64,000 nt of DNA from contig CM070723.1 in the NCBI GenBank assembly GCA_036346275.1, positions 27,782,176 through 27,846,175 on the forward strand, in the 5' to 3' direction. Under the pieces are notes generated by a model. It was not told the origin of the DNA. It was given only the letters and a program-made list of their open reading frames with translations, and did no database searches. Positions 1-11,312 of this stretch are shown here, one piece after another (the first letter of the stretch is position 1; each line of letters starts with the position of its first letter). The position numbers and the translations under genes are program-made. Origin of the DNA: Otatea glauca. Lineage: Eukaryota > Streptophyta > Magnoliopsida > Poales > Poaceae.

Positions 1-411
1 ATTCAATGTGGTGCTGACAAGTGGTGCCATATCACACCCCAACATGAGGATACTATAGCAACAGTACCGTCATACAAAGTACCATTAGTACTATGAGATT
101 ACATACACTTTCCTAGAAGTAGAGAAACATGACGATCTCTTGATGAAGAATCATCATATCTTTCCCAATAGGACATAGGCAATGCTCGAAGTGCATGCCA
201 ATGTTTAGCAGGCTAGCAACAGAAAAGGCCAAAGGCATTAAGAGGGAAAATAGAAGAATGGCACAATACAGAAAGGGAAGAGGCAAGCCCTAATAGAGAG
301 GTAAAAGTAAAGGGTTAGGGAGTTTCTAGAAGCAAGACTCGATCAAAAAGGATGCTTACCGTACACAACCCTACTTTAGGTATAGATGCACTGGCCATTG
401 GTCGCGCAATT
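1..411 (+). pseudogene. Decayed Ty1/copia gag (copia X), left part
   Basis: This is the left half of an old copia gag region; it continues at 28495 after the G1 insertion. Around 110-230 one frame reads a gag-like stretch with LLMKNH. Positions 384-410 encode RCTGHWSRN, the second half of a CCHC zinc knuckle. The right half resumes with RTPKHL, which is the usual continuation of this gag type. Several stops and frameshifts make it non-functional. The host element extends to the left of the window. The lineage within copia is not resolved. Confidence 0.6.
407..411. repeat. TSD of G1, left copy (caatt)
   Basis: The partner is 28490-28494 (taact). Each copy differs from caact by one C-to-T change, and caact restores the copia X reading frame across the junction. 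Confidence 0.65.
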
Positions 412-1044
412 TGTCGAGACCTAAATATGTAAATTCGGACTGTCTATGTATACCACCACACTAGTCCAGGATCGTGCTAGTGCACATAGTGGCAACATAG
501 ATAAAATATCACAATCATACACAACGAAAACATAATAAAGACTCTATTTATTGAGTATAAGATAATTGATTGACCTTATGATTGACTTTACATTATTAGA
601 CCACACAGGCTTAAACTCTGATAAATAAAACAACAGTGAAACTTAAACTTCGTAGATAACCCATCAATATGCTACAGGGAACTCACAAGGTTCGCCCCTA
701 GAAACTTGCCTCCTCCTGGTACTCCTCCTCCAGAGCAGATGTAGACTCATTTTCAAATGATGATTTTGTTGTGGCAAGGGTGAGTACATAAAGCACTCAA
801 TAAGTTGTGTATAGAATGCAAGTCTAATATAACTATATGCAATGCTTATTCCAAATGAATGACTATCATAGTTATTTTGCGATAAAGCAGCATTTACAAT
901 TAAATACAATGCATAGATTGAAATGACAGTAAAACAAATATGATTAATAAGTAATTTTATGCATTTCTCAAGAATAAACTGGCACATTGCCATCCATGGT
1001 CAATTTCTAATATTTCTGATAGTACACATCCTCCCTTCTCAAGA

Positions 1045-1049
1045 TTTAC
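1045..1049. repeat. TSD of G2, left copy (tttac)
   Basis: An exact partner lies at 8372-8376. Removing G2 restores continuity with the homologous stretch of the G1 5' LTR near 26150-26185. Confidence 0.95.
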
Positions 1050-1897
1050 TGATGTGCACTAGGGTTGTCCCGACCTTCTGATGAGAACGATACAATGAAC
1101 CACAAGATCAGCGACCAAACAATCACAACGTCACCACACGAGGCGAACAACCGAATCAAAGACCCGATCGATCCTTGAACCTGCTGCAACCAAGAACATG
1201 CAAGAACAAGGTGATAGAAATTTCAATCCAATAATCTCAACGAAAAACAAGGTGAGGTTCTGTTTCTCAACTCGGGTGGTCTAGTTGACACACACAAGAT
1301 TGAGGAGGGACGCACACGGGGTCTACCAAAACACAACAAAACCTAAAAAATGAAGAACAGGGGTGCGAACCAATATAAAGGCGTACCCACCCAAGGGGGG
1401 GCGCCCAAGAGGGGTGCGGCAGCCAGGAGAGGGGCGCCGGCCAAAGGAGGGGTGGAACCCTAAAAGTACATGGGCCTTGGGCCCAAAAGAAAGGTGGCGC
1501 AGCTCTTGGAATTTCTGTCTCGTGAGATTGTTCTGTGATTTTCCTTCGCTTCAGGATGAATTTGGCCTCGGGATCAGATCCATTGGAAAGATTATCTCGA
1601 TACCTTTCAAACGAGTTGTCGAACATCGAAAACGGAGTTCGGATGTGGTTGTGGCGTCCGTTTGAAGTACTGTTGCTCCTGGATGGCCGAACCGGACTCG
1701 GCGACGAATTGGGCTTTATCTTGGACCTTCCTTGGCGCGTGGGCTGTCCTCGGTGGATGTTCTTGACGTGCTGGTCCAAAAAAGGTGGATGGAAAGGACT
1801 TGCTTCTGGATTAAGCCCTCTAGACGTCGTAGACGAAGTAGCGGTCGTAGAGGAAGAAGGGGCAGCGGTTGTATCCTTCGTTGGGATGTCCTCATCA
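1050..1897 (-). repeat. G2 3' LTR
   Basis: Near-identical to 7523-8371. The ends form a short inverted repeat, TGATG at 1050 and CATCA at 1897 on the plus strand. Open frames inside it, including the C-terminal part of the 347-residue minus-strand ORF that starts at 2310, are read-through into the LTR. Confidence 0.95.
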
Positions 1898-1910
1898 TCC
1901 TCCCCTTCTT
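1898..1910 (-). other. G2 polypurine tract
   Basis: The minus strand reads AAAGAAGGGGAGGA directly before the 3' LTR. This purine run is the expected plus-strand primer for reverse transcription. It overlaps the end of the coding frame. Confidence 0.75.
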
Positions 1911-2716
1911 TAATTGGAGTCGTCCTCAACTCCATCTCATTATCCTTCAAAGTATTAGTAATAACAGAAGACAAAGCAACAGAGAATGGCAATGGTTCTA
2001 TACTATCCATGTTATCTTGTGATAGAACTTTTGCAGCCAACAATACTTTACCCTTCAACTTAAGATCAGGTTTTTGAGCAACTAGTGTAGTTGAATGGGT
2101 TGATTTACTAGCTACACTTTTAATTCCATTCTCTTCTTTTTCTCTTTGAGCTCTTTTAACATCAATGTTTCTTAGTTCTGTAGGGCTCATGGGTTTCAAA
2201 ATAATTTTATTTTCCTTATACAAGAAACTATACTCATTGGTCCTACCATGATGTGTAACATCCATATCATAGATCCACGGTCTACCCAATAAAAGAGAGC
2301 ACATTATCATGATAAGAACCAGTCGAGATAGGTACTCGAACGGTTTTTGTTACCAGAACCGTACCAGTGGAATTGAGCCATTCAATTTCATACTATTGAG
2401 GAAGTGGATTTGTGGTCAAGCCAAGCTTCTCGACCATGTCTACACTCGCAAAATTGTTGCAGCTACCTCCATCAACAACGACATGCACAACGCGCTCATT
2501 CACCACACACCTTGTCTGAAAGATATTATGGCGTTGATTTTGTTCATCACGTGCAGGCTGTGCGCTAAGTACACGTGCGACAACAAGAGCCGAATATTTC
2601 TCGGATGCTGCAGAAGTGATAATCTCTTCTGCTGGCTCTGCAGTGTTAGTGGCAACAAGAGCATATTCAGTTTCATCAATGTCACTATCACTAGTGTACT
2701 CACCATTTTATCTGAT
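1898..2716 (-). pseudogene. G2 aspartic protease and pol remnant
   Basis: Minus-strand frames downstream of gag encode a retropepsin. A VVDGGSCNNFAS active-site stretch lies near 2420-2480, and LLGRPW with an YDMDV stretch follows near 2250-2290. A frameshift or small deletion near 2310 breaks the frame between these two parts. A lysine- and threonine-rich linker follows and runs straight into the 3' LTR. No RT, RNase H or integrase motif is present. The last codons before the LTR (an acidic EGEDDED stretch) may be the old pol C-terminus, which would place a large internal deletion within this entry; that is inference. Confidence 0.75.
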
Positions 2717-2718
2717 TA

Positions 2719-3966
2719 TTAGAGCACGTTATTAGGACAGTCTCGCATCACGTGCCCCATTCCTTTGCATCGAAAGCATTGTGTTTCCCGCGTTCGACCG
2801 GTGGAGGCAACTGAGGAAGCACTCTTGGCGGGTGCTTGTAGTGTGACTGACTTGTTTGCCTCCGGAATGCGTGATGACGTCGAAGTAGTTGGAACAGCGG
2901 GTGTAGGTACACGTCCAGGTATGGAAGATGATGCCTTGGTATGGATCTGGACCGACTTGGACGTGGAAGAGCCTCCAATATTACCTCGCGTTGTCGATCG
3001 TCGACCCTGCACTTCCCTTTCTGCTTTCAAAGCAAGATGGTACAAACGAGTGATAGAATTGTATTCTTTATAGTTAAGTATATCCTGTATCTCTCGGTTA
3101 AGCCCACCCAAGAACCTAGCCACTTTTGCATCTTCACTCTCTTCTAACCCATAGCGCAACATGCCAATTTGCAATTCCTGATAATATTCCTCAACCGTTT
3201 TATCACCTTGAATAAAGCGCTGCATTTTATTCAATAAATCACGAGCATAGTATGTAGGAACAAATCTAGCCCTCATGACACGCTTCAACCCATCCCAAGT
3301 TGTAGGTACATCACGGTTGGCTCTACAAAGTTCTTTCCACCAAATAGATGCAAAACCAGTAAATTCACTAGTGGCAGCGTGAACCCTTCTACGCTCAGAG
3401 AAGTCATAGCAAGAAAATTTTTGATCTACCGCCAACTCCCAATCTAGGTAAACATCAGGATTATAAGTACCATCAAAAGGAAGCATAGTAAGTTCCATTT
3501 TTGCCATAGAGTCATCACGTTCTTCCCTTTGATCATGTTGATTTCTAGCCATACCTTGCCTGTTATTGCGGAGTCGACGATGAGGTCGGTCGTTGTTCAC
3601 ATTTACCCTGTAGTCGTCCTCGGTATCGGCGGCGTAGTTGTTCTCCTCTTGATCCACCCCGTTTAAATTTACAGGGACAACCGGTGGAGCGCCGTGTTGG
3701 CCCATAGCATGACCAGCGGCACCATTGTTGGGGGTAGCACCTTGGAGAAGTTGTGCTAGCTATGCTTGAAGCTCAGTAAGGGGTGCCAATTGCGCCTGAA
3801 TCGCATCAAGAGTGTCACGAGTTCGCATCTCATGCTGATTGTGCATCCTCTCGAAATGAGTGACCCAACGCCGTTCTTTTGGCGTGAGGCGGTCCTCATG
3901 TTCACTCCCACTGCCGACGTTACTCCCACGATTGCTTGAACTACCTGCCATGGTTAGGAGCAACAA
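2719..3966 (-). pseudogene. G2 gag with one in-frame TAG
   Basis: Gag builds the virus-like particle. The frame opens at 3966 and stays in one register to the stop at 2719, broken only by a TAG at 3762-3760, so 68 residues are followed by about 350 more. The core gag domain is visible (FDGTYNPDVYLDWE, then FTGFASIWWKEL and YYQELQ). A CCHC knuckle, C-FR-C-KGMG-H-VMRD-C, lies near the C-terminus. The TAG stands where CAG (Gln) would fit the surrounding Gln-rich helix. The product would be truncated unless the stop is read through. Confidence 0.85.
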
Positions 3967-4284
3967 AACAGAGAACTCACAAGAGGATTAGTTCCTATGG
4001 ACTACTAATATATGGGCCGTGGATGGTCTCACACGCTCAAGCTAACACAAAGTTCTTACCAGTTCTTACCCTACAGCTTGTCAAGGTCTGATCGGATAAT
4101 GACGGTAACCTGCACTCAGAGGTGACAAAGCGATTTCAAGGTACTTTTCCTGTGGTTAATAGTAAGTGGAGTTTGGACAGGTATTATTTGTAGCAAAGGA
4201 AAAACTAGAACCACACTAGTCAAAACAAGTTGAAAGAATGTTCAACGACGGTACGTGCTGGTCCTAGGCTAGACCGTGCTAGAG
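3967..4284 (-). other. G2 leader, gag-proximal part
   Basis: Untranslated leader between the S1 insertion and the gag start. No ORF or other structure was recognised. Confidence 0.5.
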
Positions 4285-4289
4285 ACGCG
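4285..4289. repeat. TSD of S1, left copy (acgcg)
   Basis: The exact partner is 6510-6514. Confidence 0.95.
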
Positions 4290-6509
4290 TGTAATATCTA
4301 AAAAAAAAATTTAACTCGAGCGGTGGTGGGCTGTTTTAGGGTTAGTGTGGGTCTTGAGGGCTATCTTTGGGCCTCCGAGAGAGATTTGGGTTGGTGCAGG
4401 CTGATTCTCAGGGTGTGGGTGGGCGTCATGGCCCAAAGGGGTTTCCTAACCCTAGCCTACTCTCCCTTTCACCCCAAGCCACCCTACCTCCCTTGCAGCC
4501 ACCCCTCCCTTCCAGCAGCCCCTCCCTCCTCGCCCCTCCTCTTCTTGCACCCCTCCTTCCGAGTGCTCCTCCCGACGCCTCCTCCTCCCCTGGCGTCCCC
4601 ATTCAGGTTTGAGTTATTTTATGGATCTATTTTGGTGATTTAATTGATAGAATTTCAGGTTTTGTGCAGTGATTAGATTGGTTTGGGAGAATTTGTATTG
4701 TGGGGCGAGATCTGGGTTCGAGCAGTGCTGATCTGAATCTTAGGGCAGAGATTAAAAATAGTTTCAGTCATTTTCAGAGGGGTTGGCTGTTGGAAAAGTT
4801 GTAGATAATCGTCTTAAGTTTATTTAGAGACCAAGATCATGAAATTTGGTTGGGTAGTTCAAAAGTTATGGCTGTTTTAGTGACTACTGTCCAGAATCTG
4901 TCTCTTCTGGCAGCAGTCGCGGAAAACTGAAGAGTAGGGCTATCTAGATGTTGAATTAAATTTTTTAATGACCAGATTAAGTTAGGAAATTTCCTGTAGA
5001 TTTCAGAAATGTTATCCTTTACTTCATTTGGAATTGTATAAAATTAGTTATGCTATTTTGAAGTCTGCTGTCCAGTGTGGTAGCAGATTGGGTTTCAGGG
5101 CTAAAGATGAAAGGCTAAATGTTTTATTTGAGAGAATTGGTTAACATGTTTTTAGTGGGTAATTTTAGTAGTTTCATAAAGTTCTTGGTCCCTGAGGTTT
5201 GGTTTATAAGGGTGGAACTTATAACCTTTAGACCATCGGGACAGCAAAGGGCGGTTTTGTTATTTGAGCGAGAAAGGAATAAAATTGGAGTAGGGCGTAA
5301 GTTCGATGTCGCTAAACTTGTTGCATGTGCTGTGATTGCATTGTGTTGAGATGTATGCAATTTATTTTCAGGTGGTGTGACTTGGTGTGGCCTCAACCTT
5401 GCGCCACTCCGCTCCTCGTGGTTAAGGCAAGTGTTTTGGAATGGATAGTGTGTGGTAGGAAATTGTTGGAGATCTTGTGTGTGCCATGGACTAGTTGATG
5501 AGTGGTTTGTTATGTTGATGCTTATGTGATGAGCGAGTAATCGATAGATTAATTTGCTATGTCTAATGTTAACCAGGATATGATGACTTGATTCATAGTA
5601 ATGCTATGCCAAGATGAGATAAAATTGTTGTACATGTTGTTTTGGGTTACTAGTACATGTTGCATTCATGGCATGAAATCTGGCCAGGGCGGTGAGAAAG
5701 TCCTAACTAGTCCGGTAAAGCCGGTGAGAAAGTTATGACTAATCCGGAGAGCCATAGAGTAAGTCCTACATCGTGATTTCATTCACCGTGGCGAATGGAA
5801 GCGAGGAGTAGGCACCCTCCATCTACGGGATGGAAGGGAAGAGGGTGCACACCGACGGGTGTGCACTCAGCTATACCCCGGTATACGCCTTTGAGAGGAC
5901 ATGTGCATCGCATGGCATTGCATCTTACTCAAGGAGATGAGTACGAATCGTTAACGATATTATGAATATGAAAATGATGAATATGTTGTTGTTGCTGCTA
6001 AATGATTCTTTCACTCATTTCATTATGCTTGCTGAGTTTTAAACTCACTCTTGTGTTTAATGTTGTTTTTTTAGGTACCAAAAAGTCGGCATGCGGGATA
6101 AGGGATTAGCTACACCTCCTCACGTAGCATTTCACTTTAGGCAATGTTATAAGTTACGATTTGAATTCTTGGATATAAGTAAAGGCCATGAAACTTGTTA
6201 AAGGGTCAATTGGAGTGCTTAAATCTCTCGTTGGGTTCATTTCTTTTTGTAGAGAGATTGGAACTGTTAGTATGAGATTTTGTGGATGTTACATTTATGT
6301 TCATTGCTTCTTTAGATGCTTTATATATTGATATTACTTGCCAGGATATTAACGTTGCTAAATTCATGATAAAAACATATGTTATGCTGCTGAATTTTCG
6401 GTATTAGCAATTGGTAACCTTGCTGGAATTTAGCTTGTTTTGGGATATTTAATTGTTGTAGTTTCTATGTTTGGTAGCATTCGGGCATGATAGATGCCGG
6501 GGTGTTACA
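4290..6509 (+). mobile_element. Solo LTR S1, 2220 bp gypsy type
   Basis: Begins TGTAATATCT and ends GGGTGTTACA with exact acgcg TSDs on both sides and no internal region. It is what remains after recombination between the two LTRs of a full element. Orientation is plus: the motif GCTTGCTGAGTTTTAAACTC near 6029-6048 matches the sense-strand stretch seen in the G3 LTR near 43190-43210. The short ORFs inside show no protein similarity I recognise. Confidence 0.92.
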
Positions 6510-6514
6510 ACGCG

Positions 6515-7507
6515 AGCCTAGACACTAAAGAAGTCACAGAACAGCAACCAAGACGTTCTCAATGCACAAGCAACAGCTAGGGCTCCTTTCTTCCCTCTCT
6601 TTTTTTTAATTGTTTTTCCAATTTTTTTTGTGGGAGCCCTAGACTAGAAACATGACTCAAAAAAGGACTCCAGAGAAGTATTCACCACACACTTTTTTTT
6701 TGACCAGGGGTAAAAAGGTAATTAAAAGATACTCTTTCTCTCTCTAGTCTTTGATCTGTGCACCAAAATTTGATGGATTGTCAAGTGCAGCAAGATGGCG
6801 TGGAGAGAGCAGAGAGATGGTTCGGGTCGGATTTCCTTCTCTTTTTTTTCTTTTTTTTTGGAAGGAAAGGCTGGCACGGTTTGATATGGATATGGATGGC
6901 AACAGAACAAACGCTAAAGATATGGCAAGGAGGAGGATCTCAATTCCTTCTCTGTTTGGATACCACTGGATGCGTTTGGCTATATATGGAAAACTTCGGT
7001 GAGTTTTGGCGGAACACAGATTGGAAAGAAAGAACCAAGTTGGTTGGGGAAGACGTGGGCTACTCGGTTTGGAACACGGATTGGAAGGAAGGAACCGAGT
7101 TGGATTGGAAGGAATCTTGTGGTGATGGAATTTGGGGCGTTCTGGTGGAAGGCTCTCGGTTTGATCTTGCGTGAGGGAGTTTGGGGCGTTTGGTGGAAGG
7201 CTCTCGGTTTTGCGGAAGGAAGATGGCAGCACAACAGACGCACGAACAACACGACGCTGTGACAAAAACGTGAATAGAACTCGAAACTCTAAAGATCAAA
7301 CGCTAAGACCAGCAACGACACAACGTTGCAACACAAATTCAACAAGAAATAAACTAGGTAGTAATAGTAAAGGCTAAAAGGGGGCTCGGATTAGATCGAA
7401 AACACGACGAACATATATATATATATATATTTTGGGCTATTTTTCTGGACTCTAGGACGAACAAGATGAACTAAACAAGGATAAGGGTATTCTCACCAGG
7501 CAACCGT
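6515..7507 (-). other. G2 leader, PBS-proximal part
   Basis: About 1 kb of 5' leader. Between 6995 and 7215 it has degenerate tandem repeats built on TTTGGGGCGTT and GGAAGGCTCTCGG, and on GGAAGGAACCGAGTTGG. A minus-strand ORF of 173 residues (7265-6744) arises from these repeats and is Pro/Ser-rich; I do not treat it as a gene. Confidence 0.5.
7413..7431. repeat. (AT)n microsatellite
   Basis: About nine AT units in the G2 leader. Confidence 0.9.
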
Positions 7508-7520
7508 GGCTCTGATACCA
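7508..7520 (-). other. G2 primer binding site (tRNA-iMet)
   Basis: The minus strand reads TGGTATCAGAGCC two bases after the end of the 5' LTR. It is complementary to the 3' end of plant initiator Met tRNA. Confidence 0.93.
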
Positions 7521-7522
7521 CC

Positions 7523-8371
7523 TGATGTGCACTAGGGTTGTCCCGACCTTCTGATGAGAACGATACAATGAACCACAAGATCAGCGACCAAACAATCGCA
7601 ATGTCACCACACGAGGCGAACAACCGAATCAAAGACCCAATCGATCCTTGAACCTGCTGCAACCAAGAACATGCAAGAACAAGGTGATAGCAATTTCAAT
7701 CCAATAATCTCAACGAAAAACAAGGTGAGGTTCTGTTTCTCAACTCGGGTGGTCTAATCGACACACGCAAGATTGAGGAGGGACGCACACGGGGTCTACC
7801 AAAACACAACAAAACCTAAAAAATGAAGAACAGGGGTGCGAATCCAATATAAAGGGGTACCCACCCAAGGGGGGGCGCCCAAGAGGGGTGCGGCAGCCAG
7901 GAGAGGGGCGCCGGCCAAAGGAGGGGTGGAACCCTAAAAGTACATGGGCCTTGGGCCCAAAAGAAAGGTGGCGCAGCTCTTGGAATTTCTGTCTCGTGAG
8001 ATTGTTCTGTGATTTCCCTTCGCTTCATGATGAATTTGGCCTCGGGATCAGATCCATTGGAAAGGTTATCTAGATGCCTTTCAAACGAGTTGTCGAACAT
8101 CGAAAATGGAGTTCGGATGTGGCCGTGGCGTCCGTTTGAAGTACTGCTGCTCCTAGATGGCCGAACCGGACTTGGCGACGAATTGGGCTTTATCTTGGGC
8201 CTTCCTTGGCGCGTGGGCTGTCCTCGGTGGATGTTCTTGACGTGCTGGTCCAGAAAAGGTGGATGGAAAGGACTTGCTTCTGGATTAAGCCCTCTAGACG
8301 TCGTAGACGAAGTAGCGATCGTAGAGGAAGAAGGGGCAGCAGTTGTATCCTTGGTTGGGATGTCCTCATCA
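7523..8371 (-). repeat. G2 5' LTR
   Basis: An 849 bp copy of 1050-1897 with the same TGATG/CATCA ends. The PBS lies just outside its left edge, which fixes the minus orientation. Confidence 0.95.
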
Positions 8372-10818
8372 TTTACTACATGAAATCTACCCTGGACTAA
8401 AATTTCCTAGCATTGTCCAGAACCGGAGAGATGGATATTTGAATAGATTGACACTCTATAGAGGTTATACACTTTACACACAAGATATGATTATCTTAGA
8501 CTGTCCGTCTAACACACTTTCGTTTGTGTGCAACTAAGACTGTCCGTCTAACATACTTCCGTAGGTGTGTGACTAAGAAAATCATAATAAAACCTTCTGA
8601 AAACTCTATCTGAACTTTGACCTTCTCGATAAGTCTAAACTCGCTATTCCTTCTCTCACACAAAGCAGAAGAATACAAGGTACTTATCGTTGGACTAGGA
8701 ACAATACTTGTTCGAGATGTGTGGCTACGGTGACACACCTTTCCCAGACCGCACACATAGTTTGGTCTTCCACCTGAGGCATCATATATAAGACTCAATA
8801 ACTTACTTAGTTAGATTTGGCCCATAACAAACATGTGGTTGTATAATTAGCCTAGTTCAATGGCTTGCAATATTAAATCCTTAATTAATCAAGGCAAGAC
8901 ATCGAATCACTCATAGTAACCATCTCACTTTCAGTCACACATCAATATACCAATACAACACCACACAGGCCCACCATAACTCACAACCACTTGCCACTTG
9001 CCCCAATCTAAACTATTTACCACCCTAGATGATTATCGTGCAACACATGCTATTAAACATTCAACATCATTGTGTGGCAACATATGACATACTCTTTCAT
9101 AAACATGTTTCATATTCTATTAGTCAAATTGAATTTGCACTTCCAAAAGACATCAATTACACGTGGCATGGCTAAGCAAACTACACCCGATCTAACCAAT
9201 CCACATTGGCATCTACTAGCAACCAACTAATAATTATACATCCTAGGGTGACAAATAATCATGGCATACAAATGATAAGGTAGGTATAATTCAATTGGGC
9301 TGAATAGCTAAATCCCAAATTATTTGAAAATAGTTATACACATAAAATGACACGCACTAGATTAAAACAAAATAGCATTAATAAAACTAGATTCAACATG
9401 ATCAAAGCACAACTTGCCTTGGAACAATTCTAGATCTTGATCTGGACCTTGAGCTTGAATCAACTCTTCACCCCCGTACACTCCCGACACTTCAACGTCT
9501 ACGCACAACAAAAGATGAATACCAAAATAAATACAAAATAGATACAAAAAAACTCCAAAAATAAAATAAAATTCACCAAAATAATGATCTTGAATTTAGA
9601 AATTTGAATAATCTCAATCGGAGTTCGTATGAGGGAGAACAAAATTTTGAAATGTTTAAATCATAGAAAATGATAAAGAAATGATTTCCAAAGTTTTAGA
9701 AATTACTTTTCTAAAGAAAAATAAAAATCTAAACTACTGAATATAATTTAAAATTTGAATCTTAAATTTCAAATTTTTTCTTTTTCCTTCGGTTCTTTCA
9801 TCCCATTGTTGGTTTCTCAAATCGCTACGGTAACCGAACAGAGAGTAGCGTAGGGGACAACATGGCACAAGCCAACCAAGGGCAAGGGTAGCACAAGAAA
9901 GCTCGTGATGAGGCAAACTCACCGGAGACCACGGCAACAATGGAGGGGCATGGACGACAGTGCGGTGGCACAACGAACGTCGACAAACAGAGCTTAGTAA
10001 AATGCAAAATTCATTGCACACGACGCACCAAACTTGAAATCGATTGAGGGGTTACCTTCGCAATGACCGGTGACACGATGTGACGTGAACAGTTTCAGAA
10101 GAGACGCTTCGAAGCTCTAGGAAGCTTGCAAGGGCACATCGGCCAACATCAACGACTGTCCTCAGGACTCCATGGTGTTCTGGGCAAACGAGGGCACCAA
10201 AGCAAGGAACGAGCGTAGGAACAGGTCGAGCAATGAGAGGATGTCCCGGTGCTCACTTTAAATAGGCTCGGGAGGGCTCCTAGAGATATAAATGGACTTG
10301 GTTCAAGAAGAGTCCGAACCGGGGAAAACTCAATTTTTTCACAAAAAAGAGGGGATTAGGATGAGAGAATTGTGGGGATTGGATGAAGATATCATTGCAC
10401 ATGCATTGGACATGAATTCGAAGAAGAAAACGTGTCGATTTGAGCTTCCAAAATCTTGGTCATGGAGAGAAGAGAGAAATCGTGTGCTGCTGCATCTCTA
10501 GAGGTTGAAGACAACCCCATGCTGACAGGTGGGCCCATCTCCATTATTTTTGAATTTAATTAATGGCTGAAATAGAAAAGCTCTGAAACAATAGCAAATG
10601 AGGTTCAAAAATTCTAGAAAAAATTCTCAAAAATATCTTGAGACATTTGCAGCTTACTTATTTCAGAAAATTTTGAGCTTTAATTTTGCTACAGTAAATC
10701 ATTTTTCTAATATGAAAATAGGAAAAACAATTTATAAATTTCAGAAAATTCAGCAAAAATCTTAGAAAATTAAAAATAAGCAATAAAATATTATTATGCA
10801 AATTTTAGGATGTTACAA

Positions 10819-10830
10819 ACTTCCTTCTTA
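10819..10830 (-). other. G1 polypurine tract
   Basis: The minus strand reads AAGAAGGAAG just upstream of the 3' LTR start. The same place in G3 (49298-49308) has AAGGGGGGAGG, and the flanking bases align. Confidence 0.7.
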
Positions 10831-10861
10831 ACAGAATCTAGACCCTAAGATTCAGGGTTGG

Positions 10862-11312
10862 CTATAGAAATAGGTTAGGAAACTCTAACTTCAGATCCTC
10901 CTTATGCTCCCACATTGCTTCACTCTTTGAATGATTACTCCACTGCACTTTGCAGAAATGAACTGACTTGCTTCTGGTCTTACAATCAGCAACATCTAAA
11001 ATCTTAATTAGTTTCTCCTTGCAAGTCAAATCCTCTTGCAAGTCAATCGACTCCAACGGTGTCTGCTCTGTTGGCACTCGAAGGCACTTCTTAAGCTAAA
11101 AGACATGAAACACATTATGCATGCTTGCCAACGACTGAGGCAACTCAAACTTGATAAGCATCTTCTCTTTTACGACTCAAGATTTTGAATGGGCCAACAA
11201 ATCTTAGGGCAAGCTTTTCTTTAGAGTGAAACCTTTTGACTCCTTTAGAAGGGGTAACTCTGAGATACATAAAATCTTCAGGTTCAAAACTCAACTCTCT
11301 TTGAAAGATCGA
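10862..11312 (-). pseudogene. G1 integrase C-terminus and chromodomain
   Basis: This is the last part of pol. It aligns with the G3 pol C-terminus (48840-49270): FEPEDFMYLRVTPSKGVKRF, then FVGPFKILSR, then LKKCLRVPTEQTPL, then a chromodomain (IKILDVADCK, VQWSNHSKSEAMWE). Chromodomains direct integration toward particular chromatin. The upstream part is cut off by SirA at about 11312, and frameshifts occur near 11080-11150. Stop at 10862. Confidence 0.85.

Larger units (their letters stand above)
1050..8371 (-). mobile_element. Gypsy G2: gag-protease deletion derivative
   Basis: An LTR retrotransposon with exact 5 bp TSDs, two LTRs of 848 and 849 bp, an initiator-Met PBS next to the right LTR and a PPT next to the left LTR. 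The internal part codes only for gag and a protease plus linker; RT, RNase H and most of integrase are absent. Without S1 the element is about 5.1 kb. LTRs differ at roughly 25 sites by eye (about 97% identity), so insertion is fairly recent. The protease has the DGGS active-site variant and an LLGRPW flap motif typical of a plant gypsy group. Confidence 0.92.
412..10817 (-). repeat. G1 3' LTR, split by G2
   Basis: About 3.08 kb of LTR once G2 (1050-8371) is removed. It matches 25522-28489 along its whole length, with many substitutions. Plus-strand ends are tgtcgagacc (412) and ggatgttaca (10817). A TATA-like box (CTATTTAAA on the minus strand) lies at 10257-10265. The segment 8377-10817 holds only LTR sequence. 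Confidence 0.85.

Noticed and set aside
1535..2077. Plus-strand ORF of 180 residues
   Set aside because: It straddles the G2 LTR edge and is the antisense of the protease linker; a similar frame in the other LTR is shorter.
6744..7265. 173-residue minus-strand ORF
   Set aside because: Pro/Ser-rich product of degenerate tandem repeats in the G2 leader; no domain and no start context.
7508..7520. tRNA-like sequence at PBS sites (also 22434 and 43582)
   Set aside because: Only 12-13 bases complementary to a tRNA end; no tRNA gene fold around them.
412..10817. G1 3' LTR taken as a solo LTR
   Set aside because: A PPT and pol C-terminus adjoin its right edge, and a second LTR with gag lies at 23789-28489, so it belongs to a full element.
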